64,000 nucleotides of DNA, taken from positions 1 through 64,000 of the forward strand of contig MU858221.1 of assembly GCA_033297075.1 (NCBI GenBank). Direction: 5' to 3'. Positions 1 through 10,956 of the stretch are shown piece by piece (within the stretch, counting starts at the first letter, position 1; each line of letters opens with the position of its first letter). The notes under the pieces are model-generated. The model was not told where the DNA came from, did no database searches, and saw only the letters and a list, made by a program, of their open reading frames with translations. Position numbers and translations under genes: made by a program. The stretch comes from Rhypophila decipiens. Its lineage: Eukaryota > Ascomycota > Sordariomycetes > Sordariales > Naviculisporaceae.

Positions 1-340
1 GTATATGGATTCTGCTCTTCCCTTGTTCCAATGGTTACCGCTTGTTTTATCACTGCTCCATCCGCCCTGTGGAAGAGGGAGTCCTGTACACAGCTTCCCA
101 TACCGACCATGCCTTTCTGCTGTGGTACGTACTCAGGTACTGTATCAAGATCCGAGCTGGCCAATCGGAACATCGGTCTGGCACAGCCATCTTCCGTCAC
201 AAAACCTCACTGCGCCCCTACGTGCAACCTCCAAGAAAGGGCTCAGGGAGTTGTGAAGACGATAAGATGTGTGCCTCAGAACATTGAGCAGCTTCCCTTT
301 TTCCTGTACATCTTTGTACAGAGCAGGAAATACCCGAACA
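1..340. other. left-edge non-coding stretch
   Basis: Only short overlapping open frames without recognisable protein character. It probably holds the promoter and leader of the plus-strand gene that starts at 341. Confidence 0.4.
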
Positions 341-2645
341 ATGGACCCATCTGTGCGTCAACATATTGGGGAATTTATCCATGACCAGACGCCGACGTCA
401 TCATCAAAGAATACCGAGAGGCGCGAGCCTGGACTTGGGTTTCTGAGCGGGTCCAACTCGGTTCCACTTGACGACATCTCATCTCGCCAAGGCGAACAAT
501 CGGAAAAACACAAGCCATCCTTCTCTCGTAAGCAGCGACACTCTCAACCTCGATCCTCCGCAAGCACCGCAAGCACCGCCAACACCACCGCCAATACCAC
601 CGGCACCTCAAAACCAGTCCGAGAAACTATACACCAGGTCCATCAGGCGTGCTCTCGGCCGCTTCATTCTCTTCCATGTCCCAGCAGTCGGCATCACGCT
701 GGGGCTTTTGGTCATTTACACCAACCAGCTATCATGGAATGCCTCGGCGGATCAGCTCGCAGGGCTTCTGTTCGTCGCCAAAGTTCACGAAGCCTTGATC
801 ATAGCCTCGTTGTTTGACATTGTCTATTACAACATCTGCTGCGCACTTCTAAGTCGTCGGGGAGTACCTTTTGGGTACCTGACTGCCGCCTTTCAACTTA
901 ACTCACCCTTCTACTTTTTGAGCAGAGAGTTCTGGGCACCCATGACTTCCCTTCGGTCCACAACGGCTTCGTCTTTTGGAATAGCCCTGTTGCTTCTACT
1001 ATCCTTCCTCATTGCTTCCCTGGCCAGTGCAAGCTCTGGTGTCATCATGCTGCCGAAGCTCGGTTGGTGGCAGTTTCAAGAACTCATCGGCGACGCACGG
1101 GGCAACTTGCTGGGCTTGGTGGGGACTGTCGTCTCTCCGGCCGATGCCATGTTTCCAACAAGAGTGGATATGGGAACGGTGCACAAGGTTTGTCTCGGCC
1201 CCAGCTCTGGCGACTACTCGAGCATCTGCCCCTTTGGCGACCTCTTGGACCCAGCCGACGGCATATACACGTCAGTGGCAGCCCTGGAACAAATCCGGTT
1301 CACAACCGCGATAGTAAACGTCTCCCTGTCACTTTCGAGAAGCAGATCGGCGCTTGTACGCTACGACATCCAATTTGACAATTTCGTTGCCGCCACATGC
1401 CCTTTGGCTCTTGTCGACGACCTTCTCATCGGCCTTATCTACGACCCGACAAATGCACCTGTCAAGATCACACCTAGGCTGTCGGATCGGGACGGTAAAG
1501 TTGTGGATCTAAAGCAGCCCCGCGTCGTCGTGCAATGCAGCACCGACATGGCTTCCCCGCTGATACACCACAGTCTATTCAACGGGACGGTCTCTTACAA
1601 TTTCCACATGGCGAGGTCTTATTACCCAGAGACCAACTTCACGCTCGATAGAGAGCTGTTCAGGAGCACCCTGGACAGCGGGGCGCCCTTTGGGCTGCTA
1701 GATCTCAACCCTCACCTGCCTTTCCAAACGTCGGGAGTGATATGGGCGAAGCATTGGAACAGCTACGTCGGCTACTATGACCTTGGTGTCTGCCTGGTAG
1801 ACGCCCGATGGGTCAAGTCGGACACGTTTATTATCCCCGCTCAAAATCCCACCTCAACCCAGCACTCGGTATCGTTGAGCAAGAACAAGACACTCGACTA
1901 CACCAACCAGGACCCGACCGACCTCATCTCCATCGACCCGGCTTGGTTCAACCTCCTCAACGTCAGCCTGGTAGACTTAGACGGCCGGCAAAACTACTCA
2001 TTCAACAAGATCAAGACTACTATTGACCCCGACTTAGTTCGTGGAGACAACAATGTGCATCAGGCTATAGCCGGTAGCCTGGCTGTCTTTTTGGCCGACG
2101 CGCTCTCTTATGTCCCATACGGTCATGACCAAGAGGTGACTAGACAGTCGGAGAAGGAGCCCTGGATCGCACACGAGTCAAACCCCCCTTTCAAGCCTAT
2201 CCAGATGGACGATCTTCCAGATTACATCTTGCTCACTGCCGATGCTACCAAGAATATTTACGCATACAACTTTAGCGAGACTACCACCCTTCTTTCGTGG
2301 GCCGTCTTGTTCGTCCACCTGCTACTCGTTGTTGTTCATCTCTCCATTGTATTTTTCTTCCGGAGGAGTTGGTACACCGACGCGTGGAGTTCCTTGGGGC
2401 AAGTTGTCGCACTCGCTATGGATTCTAGGCCAACGGGGGGGCTGATTGGCGATGACGGGGCGATGGTCAACAAGGGCGCGACTTGGAAACTTTTGGCTTT
2501 TGTGCCAGACACTGCTGATTCACCGGATGGTCGGGTTGGGATCGTCTTGACTGACCCAAAAGGAGGAGAACAAGTCAATGATGCTGAAGTTCAAAGGCGG
2601 CTTATACCCCGAACGAAATTGCCCCCTTTTAAATTTCTGTCTTGA
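341..2645 (+). CDS. multi-pass membrane glycoprotein, uncharacterised fungal type
   Basis: I do not recognise a named family. The long frame to 2645 has no ATG at its 5' end, so the likely start is the ATG at 341 (MDPSVRQHIGEF), joined by a short intron at about 528-573 (GTAAGC donor; 46 bp; acceptor uncertain), giving about 752 residues. The N-terminus is Ser/Pro/Gln-rich. Three hydrophobic segments follow (around LFHVPAVGITLGLLVIY, KVHEALIIASLFDIVYY and FGIALLLLLSFLIASL), then a long polar region with several N-glycosylation sequons (NVS, NGT, NFT, NYS), then a last membrane span near the C-terminus (LLSWAVLFVHLLLVVVHLS) and a short cytosolic tail. This suggests a surface protein with a large glycosylated ectodomain. 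Topology is seen directly; function is unknown. Confidence 0.75.
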
Positions 2646-2684
2646 AAAAGCAGACCTCACATAATGGAAATAGTAACACGTTAC

Positions 2685-2690
2685 AATAAA
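2685..2690 (+). terminator. AATAAA polyadenylation-type signal
   Basis: AATAAA lies 40 bp after the stop of the upstream plus-strand gene. Only about 40 bp separate it from the 3' end of the convergent minus-strand gene, so the two 3' UTRs must be very short or overlap. Confidence 0.35.
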
Positions 2691-2729
2691 CTTGAAGGAA
2701 AGTAATTACGTGGCATTCCAATCTTGAAA

Positions 2730-3521
2730 TCAGTTTAGATTCGCAGCACCGGCGGCCAACCCAGCCCCGGCAACCATCCACATACCCAGACCTTCCATGC
2801 GTCCTTCTATCCCATTCGGCGCGTTTGTCCGTGCCGGCTTCGTCTCGGTGGTAACTGCTCCTCCCGGCGCAGCAACTCCCGGGGTCGGTGTCTGAGTTGG
2901 CTTTTGTAGCGTGCTGCTGCTGCTGATACTTCCCACTTGCTCGGCAAAACACTCGCCAATGTTAATGGTGCTATTCAGTCTCCCCGGGAGCGTGATGTTC
3001 TTGTTCATCGAACTCCACCAGACCTGAGGACATTCGGTGGCCAGCTCGACCGCCCGCGAACTATGCTTTCCCCACCAGGACGCGCAGGAGGAAGCGTAAG
3101 CCGAAAAGGCGGGTCGAATCGAGGCCGGGATCGTGACGGCGGAAGTGCTAGTTGTGGCGAGGAGGGCACACCATTTGGATTTTGGAGGGTAGGGGCAGGC
3201 AAAGACGTCGTAGGGATTTGCAGTTTTGTAGCAGGGGTCGGCGTCGAATAGGGAGGCTATGTAGGGGCTGATTTGGGAACGAAGCATCGGGTCTGGAGTT
3301 GGTGCTGCGAAGTATTGTGGGATGGATTCCAAGTAGCACGTGTAGAAGTCGCTTCTGTCGTATGAGGGGGAGACGGTGGGGAAGAGGATGGAAAAGTAGT
3401 TTTGGGAGGAGGAGGCTTTGGTGGGAGAGCTCGACGAGACAGGCGATGGGACTGTTGCTGCGAGGGCCGAGGTTGCCGAGAAGAGGAAGAGAGCAGCCAG
3501 GATGGAGATGCTTGGCGCCAT
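2730..3521 (-). CDS. secreted, possibly GPI-anchored protein
   Basis: Single-exon protein of 263 residues with a clear signal peptide (MAPSISILAALFLFSATSA, Ala-rich cleavage region) and a Ser/Pro-rich stretch just after it. The middle holds paired cysteines (CYLES, DPCYK, FACPYPPKSKWCALL, SSCASWW, ATECPQVWW, GECFAEQ), two N-glycosylation sequons (NITL, NSTI) and a Ser/Thr/Pro-rich linker. The last about 17 residues are hydrophobic (MWMVAGAGLAAGAANLN), which suits GPI attachment. The organisation resembles fungal cell-wall or surface proteins of unknown function. It is convergent with the membrane glycoprotein gene. GPI anchoring is an inference from the C-terminal tail. Confidence 0.75.
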   Translation of the reverse strand: MAPSISILAALFLFSATSALAATVPSPVSSSSPTKASSSQNYFSILFPTVSPSYDRSDFYTCYLESIPQYFAAPTPDPMLRSQISPYIASLFDADPCYKTANPYDVFACPYPPKSKWCALLATTSTSAVTIPASIRPAFSAYASSCASWWGKHSSRAVELATECPQVWWSSMNKNITLPGRLNSTINIGECFAEQVGSISSSSTLQKPTQTPTPGVAAPGGAVTTETKPARTNAPNGIEGRMEGLGMWMVAGAGLAAGAANLN

Positions 3522-4280
3522 TGTTGTGGAGGAGCGATGCTGCTTTGAGCACCCAGTATGTGGAACGTGGAAAAAGAAATGGAGTGCCTTCTCTTGGCTT
3601 AATGTTGAGATAATGGGTACATGCGTGAGGGAGCCTGCATACTAGATAGCCAGATCACTTCATGAAGTAGACAATAGAGTTCAAAGCCTGAACATGATAT
3701 GTCGGCTGGGACTGACAGAGGCCTCGTGGGGTTTACACTGGGATTCTTTGTCCTCGCCCAACTTGTCGAAGAGGGACTACAGCACGATGGGTCCCATCTA
3801 TAAGAACTCTTGTTCAATTGGTTACTAGTAGGTTGCCGGCCGCATAAAATATCAAATCACATGAATACGACTTTCAGGGGCCGCAGTCAGGGGCTAGACC
3901 TTGTCCGGCAGTCGTTGGTTCAAGCAACTTCGGCGAAATATGCCCTAGAGATGTTGTAATTTTGTTGGTTCCGGGGTACATGTACACAGGGCTTTCAGCC
4001 TTTAACGGCGCTACTTGCGCCCCTATGCTGTCTTGGTGCTGTTGGCCCGGAAATTAGGCCCGGTTCGTTTACCGACCAACTGGGTTCATGCAAAGGACCG
4101 CGAAGCTTGACTTGACGGTGCCTGGAATGCTACGAGGGCTCTCAGTATGGAGTACACATGCTCATTGGACGCGCACAATCACCGAGTTAATTACGAGGGA
4201 AGCTTATTCGATGACTGAATCATCTTCACCAATGTAAGGGGAAACTTTCAAGCAGTTCTATCCACACCAAATGAAGAGTA
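3522..4280. other. intergenic, no gene seen
   Basis: Upstream region of the secreted-protein gene and downstream of the next minus-strand gene. Open frames are short and unconvincing, and no repeat was noticed. Confidence 0.4.
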
Positions 4281-5105
4281 TCAATCAAAGCTAGGCATGT
4301 CGTACCGCTCGAGAAGCGTCTTCCTCACGGCGGCAATACATTCCGCCCTGCGATATTGTCCCAAATCCGGCCATCCATGTTCTCTGTAGATCTCTTGCAC
4401 AGTCGGAATCACGTCTTCCTTTCCAATGCCAAACTCGGTCCACATGTCCCAGACCTGGCGGGATCCGTCAGGTATAAACCGGAGCTGCCGAAAGTTGTCT
4501 TTTAACACCTCAAAGAAATCCTCCACCGCCCAGGCATCAGCGTCGCCTCTCCAGTTTGCTTCATTCTCTGGAGTGTCATCGTCATGTGGGCGATAGCCTG
4601 TAATGGGCTCTCGGCAGGCGAGACCCTTTACTGGACCGCTGCCCCCAACCCAGAAGATGACGTTCAATTTGGTGTCGAGTAGGAAGATATTGTTGTTCCG
4701 GCCCCCACAGGTCAGACCGATCACATGGCCAGGCACATTCTCGTATTCACCAGAGCCGGTATCCTCGGTGGTGATTCGGGTTCCGTCTACGTCTTCAGGG
4801 TCGTTCGGGTCCAAGCGTTGGGCGATGGACTGCCAGTCTGCAAAGCAAGTCTTTGCTGAGGCCTGCGGTTCTATGATTCCTAGTGTTTCCCTGATGTATG
4901 GGAGGCGGCGGAGCAGGGAGATCACCTCGTCGGTCTTACCGAGACTTTGGAATGCCTCGTGCGTGATGGATGACCAACCGCCCTCGGGTGGTTCGATAAC
5001 ATCCGAGTCGTTCAGATACATCTCGGTGAGGAACGAGTAATAGTCCCGGATGACCGATATGGTCGTCTCCGCAGAGAAAGGGGGGATTTCAGAAATGTCC
5101 GGCAT
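4281..5105 (-). CDS. uncharacterised cytosolic protein (SMI1/KNR4-like in flavour)
   Basis: Intronless frame of 274 residues starting at an ATG (MPDISEIPPF). There is no signal peptide or membrane segment. The protein is acidic, with many Trp, Asp and Glu residues. A central segment (HVIGLTCGGRNNNIFLLDTK, then IFWVGGSGPVKG) resembles the beta-rich core of SMI1/KNR4-type immunity and cell-wall-regulatory proteins, but I would not assign the family without a profile search. The C-terminal part (VQEIYREHGWPDLGQYRR, RKTLLERYDMPSFD) looks helical. The gene stands alone between intergenic gaps, so neighbours give no functional hint. Confidence 0.7.
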   Translation of the reverse strand: MPDISEIPPFSAETTISVIRDYYSFLTEMYLNDSDVIEPPEGGWSSITHEAFQSLGKTDEVISLLRRLPYIRETLGIIEPQASAKTCFADWQSIAQRLDPNDPEDVDGTRITTEDTGSGEYENVPGHVIGLTCGGRNNNIFLLDTKLNVIFWVGGSGPVKGLACREPITGYRPHDDDTPENEANWRGDADAWAVEDFFEVLKDNFRQLRFIPDGSRQVWDMWTEFGIGKEDVIPTVQEIYREHGWPDLGQYRRAECIAAVRKTLLERYDMPSFD

Positions 5106-5936
5106 TGGGTTGGTGGTGTAGAGGATTGCAGGAGAGCGTTAACGATTGTGGGTGCGGTTGAGAATGTGGGAAACTGACAGTGTTTGACTGTCGGTCGATA
5201 GAGAAGAGCGAAAGGATTTGGGCCGAAAGCAGGAGAGGCCGCATTGTAGATATAGTGCCAACGAGAGTGATGGGGGCGGCATTGTGGAAGTCAGGACGAA
5301 TTCTGATAGGTTAATTTACCCAATAAATTGCTAGCGTGGGTTGTTGGCTGTTCTGGCCACCGGGTCGCCCATCTGCTGGTCAGGAACGGGTTACATACAG
5401 TACTTCCCGCGCCACTCGGAGATTAGTGAACACCGGACAAGTTTCCGGAACCTTTTTCCCCTCTGGTGTCACCTTCCCGGCATAACGGTTGAGTTTTACA
5501 CAGTCCTCCATACACTTCGGACGTGGCGGCCAACGACATCAGGCGCCCCCAATGCCTTGTGCCCCCATATGACCTCTACGACAAAGGACCGGCCATAACA
5601 ATCGTTACAGGGGTCAAAAGGGGTAACCATCTAGCAACGTCGCTGGCCATGCAGTTCATCAGATCCCACACGTAGTCTCGGAGAAGGATTAGATATGCGG
5701 CGGTGTTGAGAACAGGACCTGGGAGGTCTTATGCGTTGGTTCGTTGGCTCCATGACAAGAAATGAACAAAATCCGCCTCCTGAATATGGAGGCAGCCTCT
5801 GCCAGCAATACCAGTATGACTATGAGTGACTGGAAGAAAACATTCAAGTATTGCCTTCCTCTGCCAGGGTTCTAGGCGTGCGATATGAACCAATTCCCAG
5901 CAAAAGTCTACCGAGTTTCCTCATTGCCTCGTAAAC
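5106..5936. other. intergenic between divergent genes
   Basis: About 830 bp between a minus-strand gene and the plus-strand chitinase, presumably holding both promoters. No convincing ORF or repeat. Confidence 0.4.
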
Positions 5937-8900
5937 ATGTGGCTTCACGTTACAGTCCTTCTTCTTTGCCTATGGACCAGGCTTGGGTGCTCGGCCATCA
6001 ATCTTGATGGCAGCAGAGCCGTAGAGCCCCTTGAGAGTCTCGAAGATGCTCCCATCGAAGACTTTGACACATACCATCCTGACCAGTTTGATTGCCCTCT
6101 CCCTTGCTCGGACTACTCCAACATGCACAGTTGGACCCCATTTTCCTCGGTCGACCGGTTACGTCGCTGCAAGCGCCCCATGATGCTCCAATTCTCGGTT
6201 GGACAGCCCTTGGATGATAGCAGCACAACTACACTCATCCGCAGTTGCACGTTTGGGCATGTGGAGGCGGCCAACGGAGACGAGAAGGGATGGTCCCTTC
6301 CCCAGGCAAAAGCCCTCAACCAGAAAGTTCCAAACCCAAAGACTTCGGATTCCCTTTTTGAGAAACCTATCGACACTGCCCCGGCCTGTATTGCTGCTAG
6401 CATCGAGCAGAAGGGCAAGCTGGAGATTGCCATGCAAATACACAGCGGCAGCCAGCAAGAAGAAGCAACTACGAACCTCGTCATGGGCCTGAAGGAATAC
6501 TTTGCGTCCAAGGATAATTGCGACGAGAGCTTTGCCTTTGCGTACTTCAATCAGTCCGTTGCTGGCATGTACGTTGGCGACGGACTCGACAAGGAGACTG
6601 CTATCTCGGCTCTCCAAGCGGTGACGGATCGGAAAGCGCAAATTCAGGAAGATGGAGTTACCATTGACGCCGTTGCCCAACTGTGTGGCAGTGATCGGCC
6701 AAGCGAAGAAACTATGGGCATCATCATTGACACCAGCGGCGATCTGGCCAAAGTTCAGAGACAGCTCTTAGGATGGAGCCAAGGAGCATGTGCCTCCCTC
6801 GACACATCCACGACTGCACAGGAAAGAACGTCGACCCACCGCGATGAGATCAGCGTATCTGTTCTTGTAACCGAATCCCAACAACCGGAACTCGGAAACT
6901 CCACCTCACCAATCATGACAAACCAAACAGTCGGCCCAGCCTCTCTGACGTCTGCAAAACGAAGTATTGTCAACCGAAATCCCCTCAGAAGCAGAGCAAC
7001 ATGCAAATACATTGAAGTGGTCCAGCAGGACGATTGCGGAAAACTGGCCAAACGATGCAAGATTTCCGATGCCGACTTTTACAAATTCAACCCAAAACCC
7101 AAGCTCTGTTCGACACTGATGCCCGGTGACTACATCTGCTGCTCAGCAGGCGACCCGTACGTCAAGCCCAAGCCGCCAGTCCCGAAGCCGTCCGCAGACG
7201 GGACTTGCGCGACGCACCTCATCGCCAACGGAGATACCTGCTCCAAAGTCGCCACCAAGTACGGCGTTACCGTGGCCGATCTTGAGAAATGGAACAAGGC
7301 CAAGACATGGGCCTGGACCGATTGCCCGGGCATGAAGCTGGGCTACAACATGTGCATCAGCGATGGCAGCCCCCCTCTACCACCACCCCAGGCCGGAACC
7401 GAGTGCGGTCCCATCGTCCCAAATACCAAGAAGCCGAGCAACAAGTCGATCCCCTTGTCCGAGATCAACCCATGCCCGCTCAAGGCCTGCTGCAGCAACT
7501 GGGGCTATTGCGGCGTCTTTCCGTCGCACTGCGATATCCATGCCAAAAAGGGAGGCGGGCCGGGCACGATCGAGACGGGCTTCCAAAGCACGTGTATCTC
7601 GGGCTGTGGCACTGCCATCAAGAAGAACTCGGGTCCGCCGGCAGCCTTCCAACGCATCGGGTACTACGAATCATGGAACCTAGATAGGGAGTGCTTATGG
7701 CTCAAGGCCAAGGATGCTAACGCCGACGGGACGTATACCCACATTCAATGGGCCTTCCTCGAGATTGATCCCAAGACTTGGAAACCTGTGCTCAAGGACA
7801 CAAAGAAGCAGTGGGCTGATTTTAAGCAGCTTAAGAACGTCAAGAGGATTGTTTCCTTTGGCGGCTGGGCTTACTCTACAGAGGTAGCTACTTATAACAT
7901 CATCAGATCGGCCATTATTGACAACGCGGCGGCTTTTGCTGACGGGATCGCCAATTTCCTCAAGACCGAAGGGCTCGACGGGGTAGATATCGACTGGGAG
8001 TATCCAGGAGCCCCCGATATCATGGTCAATGGAAAGCCCATTGGTCAAAAGGGAGACGGGGCGAAATACCTCGAGTTCCTCAAGATTTTGAAACAAAAGG
8101 TCGGCAAGGACAAGTCGGTGTCCATCGCCGCGCCAGCCTCGTACTGGTATCTCAAGGCCTTCCCGATCGACCAAATTGCGGCTGTCATTGACTACATCGT
8201 GTACATGACGTATGATCTCCACGGCCAGTGGGACGCTGGGAATGTCAACGCCTTTGATTCCTGTCCGTCTGGTATGTGCGTTAGAAGCCACATCAACTTG
8301 ACGGAGACGAACAATGCCATTTCCATCAGTAAGCATCCCTTTCCCTGAAAACCTATTCGAAGTATATACTGACAAAAAGCAGTAACCAAAGCCGGAGTCC
8401 CCAACAACAAGATCTACATCGGCGAGGCCTCCTACGGCCGGTCCTTCCGCCTCTCCGACCCAAAGTGCTACCAGCCCCAGTGCACATTCACTGGCACGCG
8501 CCTGCAATCCAACGCCAACCCAGGACGATGTACAAAGCAACCAGGATACATATCCCTCGCCGAGATTAACGAAATCATCAAGCTAGGCAACGCCGACACA
8601 GTGCGCACAGTCCACGACGGAGCCTCCAACACGGACGTGCTCCTCTACAAAGGCGACTACGTCAGCTACATGACTCCGTTAACCAAGCAGACCCGCCGGG
8701 AGAATCTCTGGAAACCACTCAACCTAGCCGGGACGGTGGACTGGGCGCTGGACTTGCAATCCTTCACCTCGGCCGACATGGAAAGCCCCGATCCAGCCGT
8801 AGGAAAGGTCGGATGTGTCTATGGGGACGATGACACCGTCAACACGGCGAATCTGTGTCTTTTTGCGTGCACGTATGGCTTCTGCCCCAAGTCGCTGTGC

Positions 8901-10685
8901 ACGTGTTTCGAGACTGGCGTGATTGGAACAGACGGTGACCCGCTTCCTGAGGTGGTCAGGCCTGACACCAAAAATGTTGTTGCCTATGATCGACTTGATG
9001 TCGACCTGAACAAGCTGTGCAAGTTTGCCTGCAAGTACGGTTATTGTCCCGACACGGTGTGTACCATCTTGTCACCGGCTGGTCAGCTGCCTTCAGGGGG
9101 CGCTATCGAGGACCCAGGCTTCGGGGACGTATTGGACATCGTTGAAGACCTCAACGGACAGAGCTGTTATATCTGGGAGAATGGGGCCAACAGGGACTCG
9201 ACGATGCTCATGTGCAGGAACGCCTGTAAACAGCAGGTCGACGAGGCGGAGAAGGAAGGGCGGACGACCAACTATGGCTGCGTCGGGGTGTTTCCCCTCG
9301 ACAAGCCCCTGCCCTGGGACAGCTCTCTCGGGGCCAGCCAGCCCCGAATGGTCCCCGGGAAATGCGTCTGCGACAACATGCTCGTCAACGAACTGGCCGA
9401 CAGTGTGCTAGAAGCCATGCCCGCCATCGCGCAGATCGGGTGTTACATCGTCATGTCGACGCTAAAACTGCTCCTAGACGTAGGCGCGCAGTTTATCCCA
9501 GGCGTAGGAAAAGCCATCGACGCCGGGCTGGACACCGTCGCCACAGCCGCACAAATGGCATCGTACATCTACTCCAATGATCAGGACCCGCAAGGAGCCT
9601 GGGAGTGGTGGCTCGCCCCGTGCGGCGGGAGTAAATTCGTCCCTGAAGAGCTCAAGAAAATTTTCGACATCCTCAGCGGCATCGCCGATGGGGTCACAGG
9701 ATTCAAGCCCCCACGCAAGATAGGCAAAGGGTCTGGCAAAAAGGGCGATGACGGCAACCCAACCGTCAGAGGACCAGGCGGCCCCAGCGGCGGCAAAGGA
9801 AAGGGCAAAAGCAACAACAAACCAAAGTGCGCCATCAAAGCGAAGGAAGTGGCGCAACGATTTGGCGACGGCAAACAGACTTTACGAATGAAATCTTGCG
9901 TCAAAGACCAGACAAAAACAACCGAAATGATCATCACCTCGGTGTCTTGGGCAGCCAACGCCCAGACCACAAACTACCCAAGGACCTGCTCCAAGAAGTG
10001 GACACAGGCCTGCTACCACTACAGCTCCGCCATCCGCGTGAACCCTTCGTGGGGGATACTGACCTGCCCCCAAGGCCACGGCGCCACCTCCGTCGTGCGA
10101 AGAGACCTCCCCGCAACAGCAGTCTTCCGCAGCCAGCACAGAGGAGCAGGCTGGATGGACGCACAATACCGCGCCGCCGGGGCCGGCCAGAAGTGCGACG
10201 TGGACGAGTACCCGCCCGCGTATTTCCTCCAGCCCTCCGACCCAGCAGCCATGTTCAGCGGCGTCAACGTCCAAGGCCAGCTCGTCCGCTGGTTGCCCCA
10301 CAAACAGAACCGCGGAGCAGGGAGCGGAATGTGGGGCAGTTTTTGTTTCCGAGCACCCGTGCAAGGTCTATCCGATAAGGAATTCATCAACCTCGTCAAT
10401 GCGGCGGTCCCTCCTTTCAAGGACACGGTTAACCCGAACCCTGACCTGGAGCAGACGTACGCGGCTGTTACGATGGCCAAGAAGCCGGCCTTTACGGTTG
10501 GGACGTGGGAGCAGTCGGCCAGCCCGCCCAAGGATGATGGACACAAGGAGAATCCGTGCTGGCCGAAGGGTATTGCAAGGAGGGACCCCGGGTTCCCGTT
10601 GTTGACGTATGATCCGTATTATAACGGCAACGCGCCGCCCTATCAGTATGCTAATCCTTATGTGAGGGGACAGAATGGGGATTGA
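5937..10685 (+). CDS. LysM-CBM18-GH18 chitinase, large subgroup C / killer-toxin-alpha-like type
   Basis: Secreted endo-chitinase hydrolysing beta-1,4-GlcNAc polymers, of the large fungal class that resembles the chitinase subunit of yeast killer toxins. One 54-bp intron (8329-8382) gives 1564 residues; the join restores a continuous GH18 barrel. Visible modules: signal peptide (1-20), a long N-terminal region, LysM around 356-404 and 424-470, a chitin-binding type 1 module from about 490 (CCSNWGYCGVFPSHC), then GH18 from about 570. The catalytic signature DGVDIDWEYPG is intact, with the proton-donor Glu at about 688; SFGGW and YMTYD strands are also present. After the barrel come two Cys-rich repeats (LCLFACTYGFCPKSLCTC and LCKFACKYGYCPDTVC), a type also seen in fungal alpha-glucan enzymes, and a long C-terminal region. 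It is convergent with a C2H2 regulator gene. Known roles of the class are fungal-fungal antagonism and wall remodelling; the role here is inferred. Confidence 0.92.
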
Positions 10686-10956
10686 TCGGGAGAAGAACTG
10701 TACATTTTTCTTTGTTCTTGTATAATTAACATTTCATCAAGAGGGAGGCTTTTGTTACGAGGCGTTAACGGGGATAGACCTCGATGCCATGGCTTGAAAC
10801 CAGTCATATTATGCCATGTGGTGTTCCGTATTCAAACGTCCACTTTTTCCATCAACCCCGCTGTAAAGATGTTGAGTCTCCGCCACCAGTGACGCATATG
10901 GTATACACTCCAAGTAGTAGCTGGCAATTGTCCAATGCCGGCTTTATGCGCTGGAT

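Noticed and set aside
468..600. Start of the first membrane protein at 468
   Set aside because: Position 468 is TTG, not ATG; a spliced start from ATG 341 fits better.
7695..8540. 281-codon minus-strand frame
   Set aside because: Antisense to the GH18 domain of the chitinase and crosses its intron.
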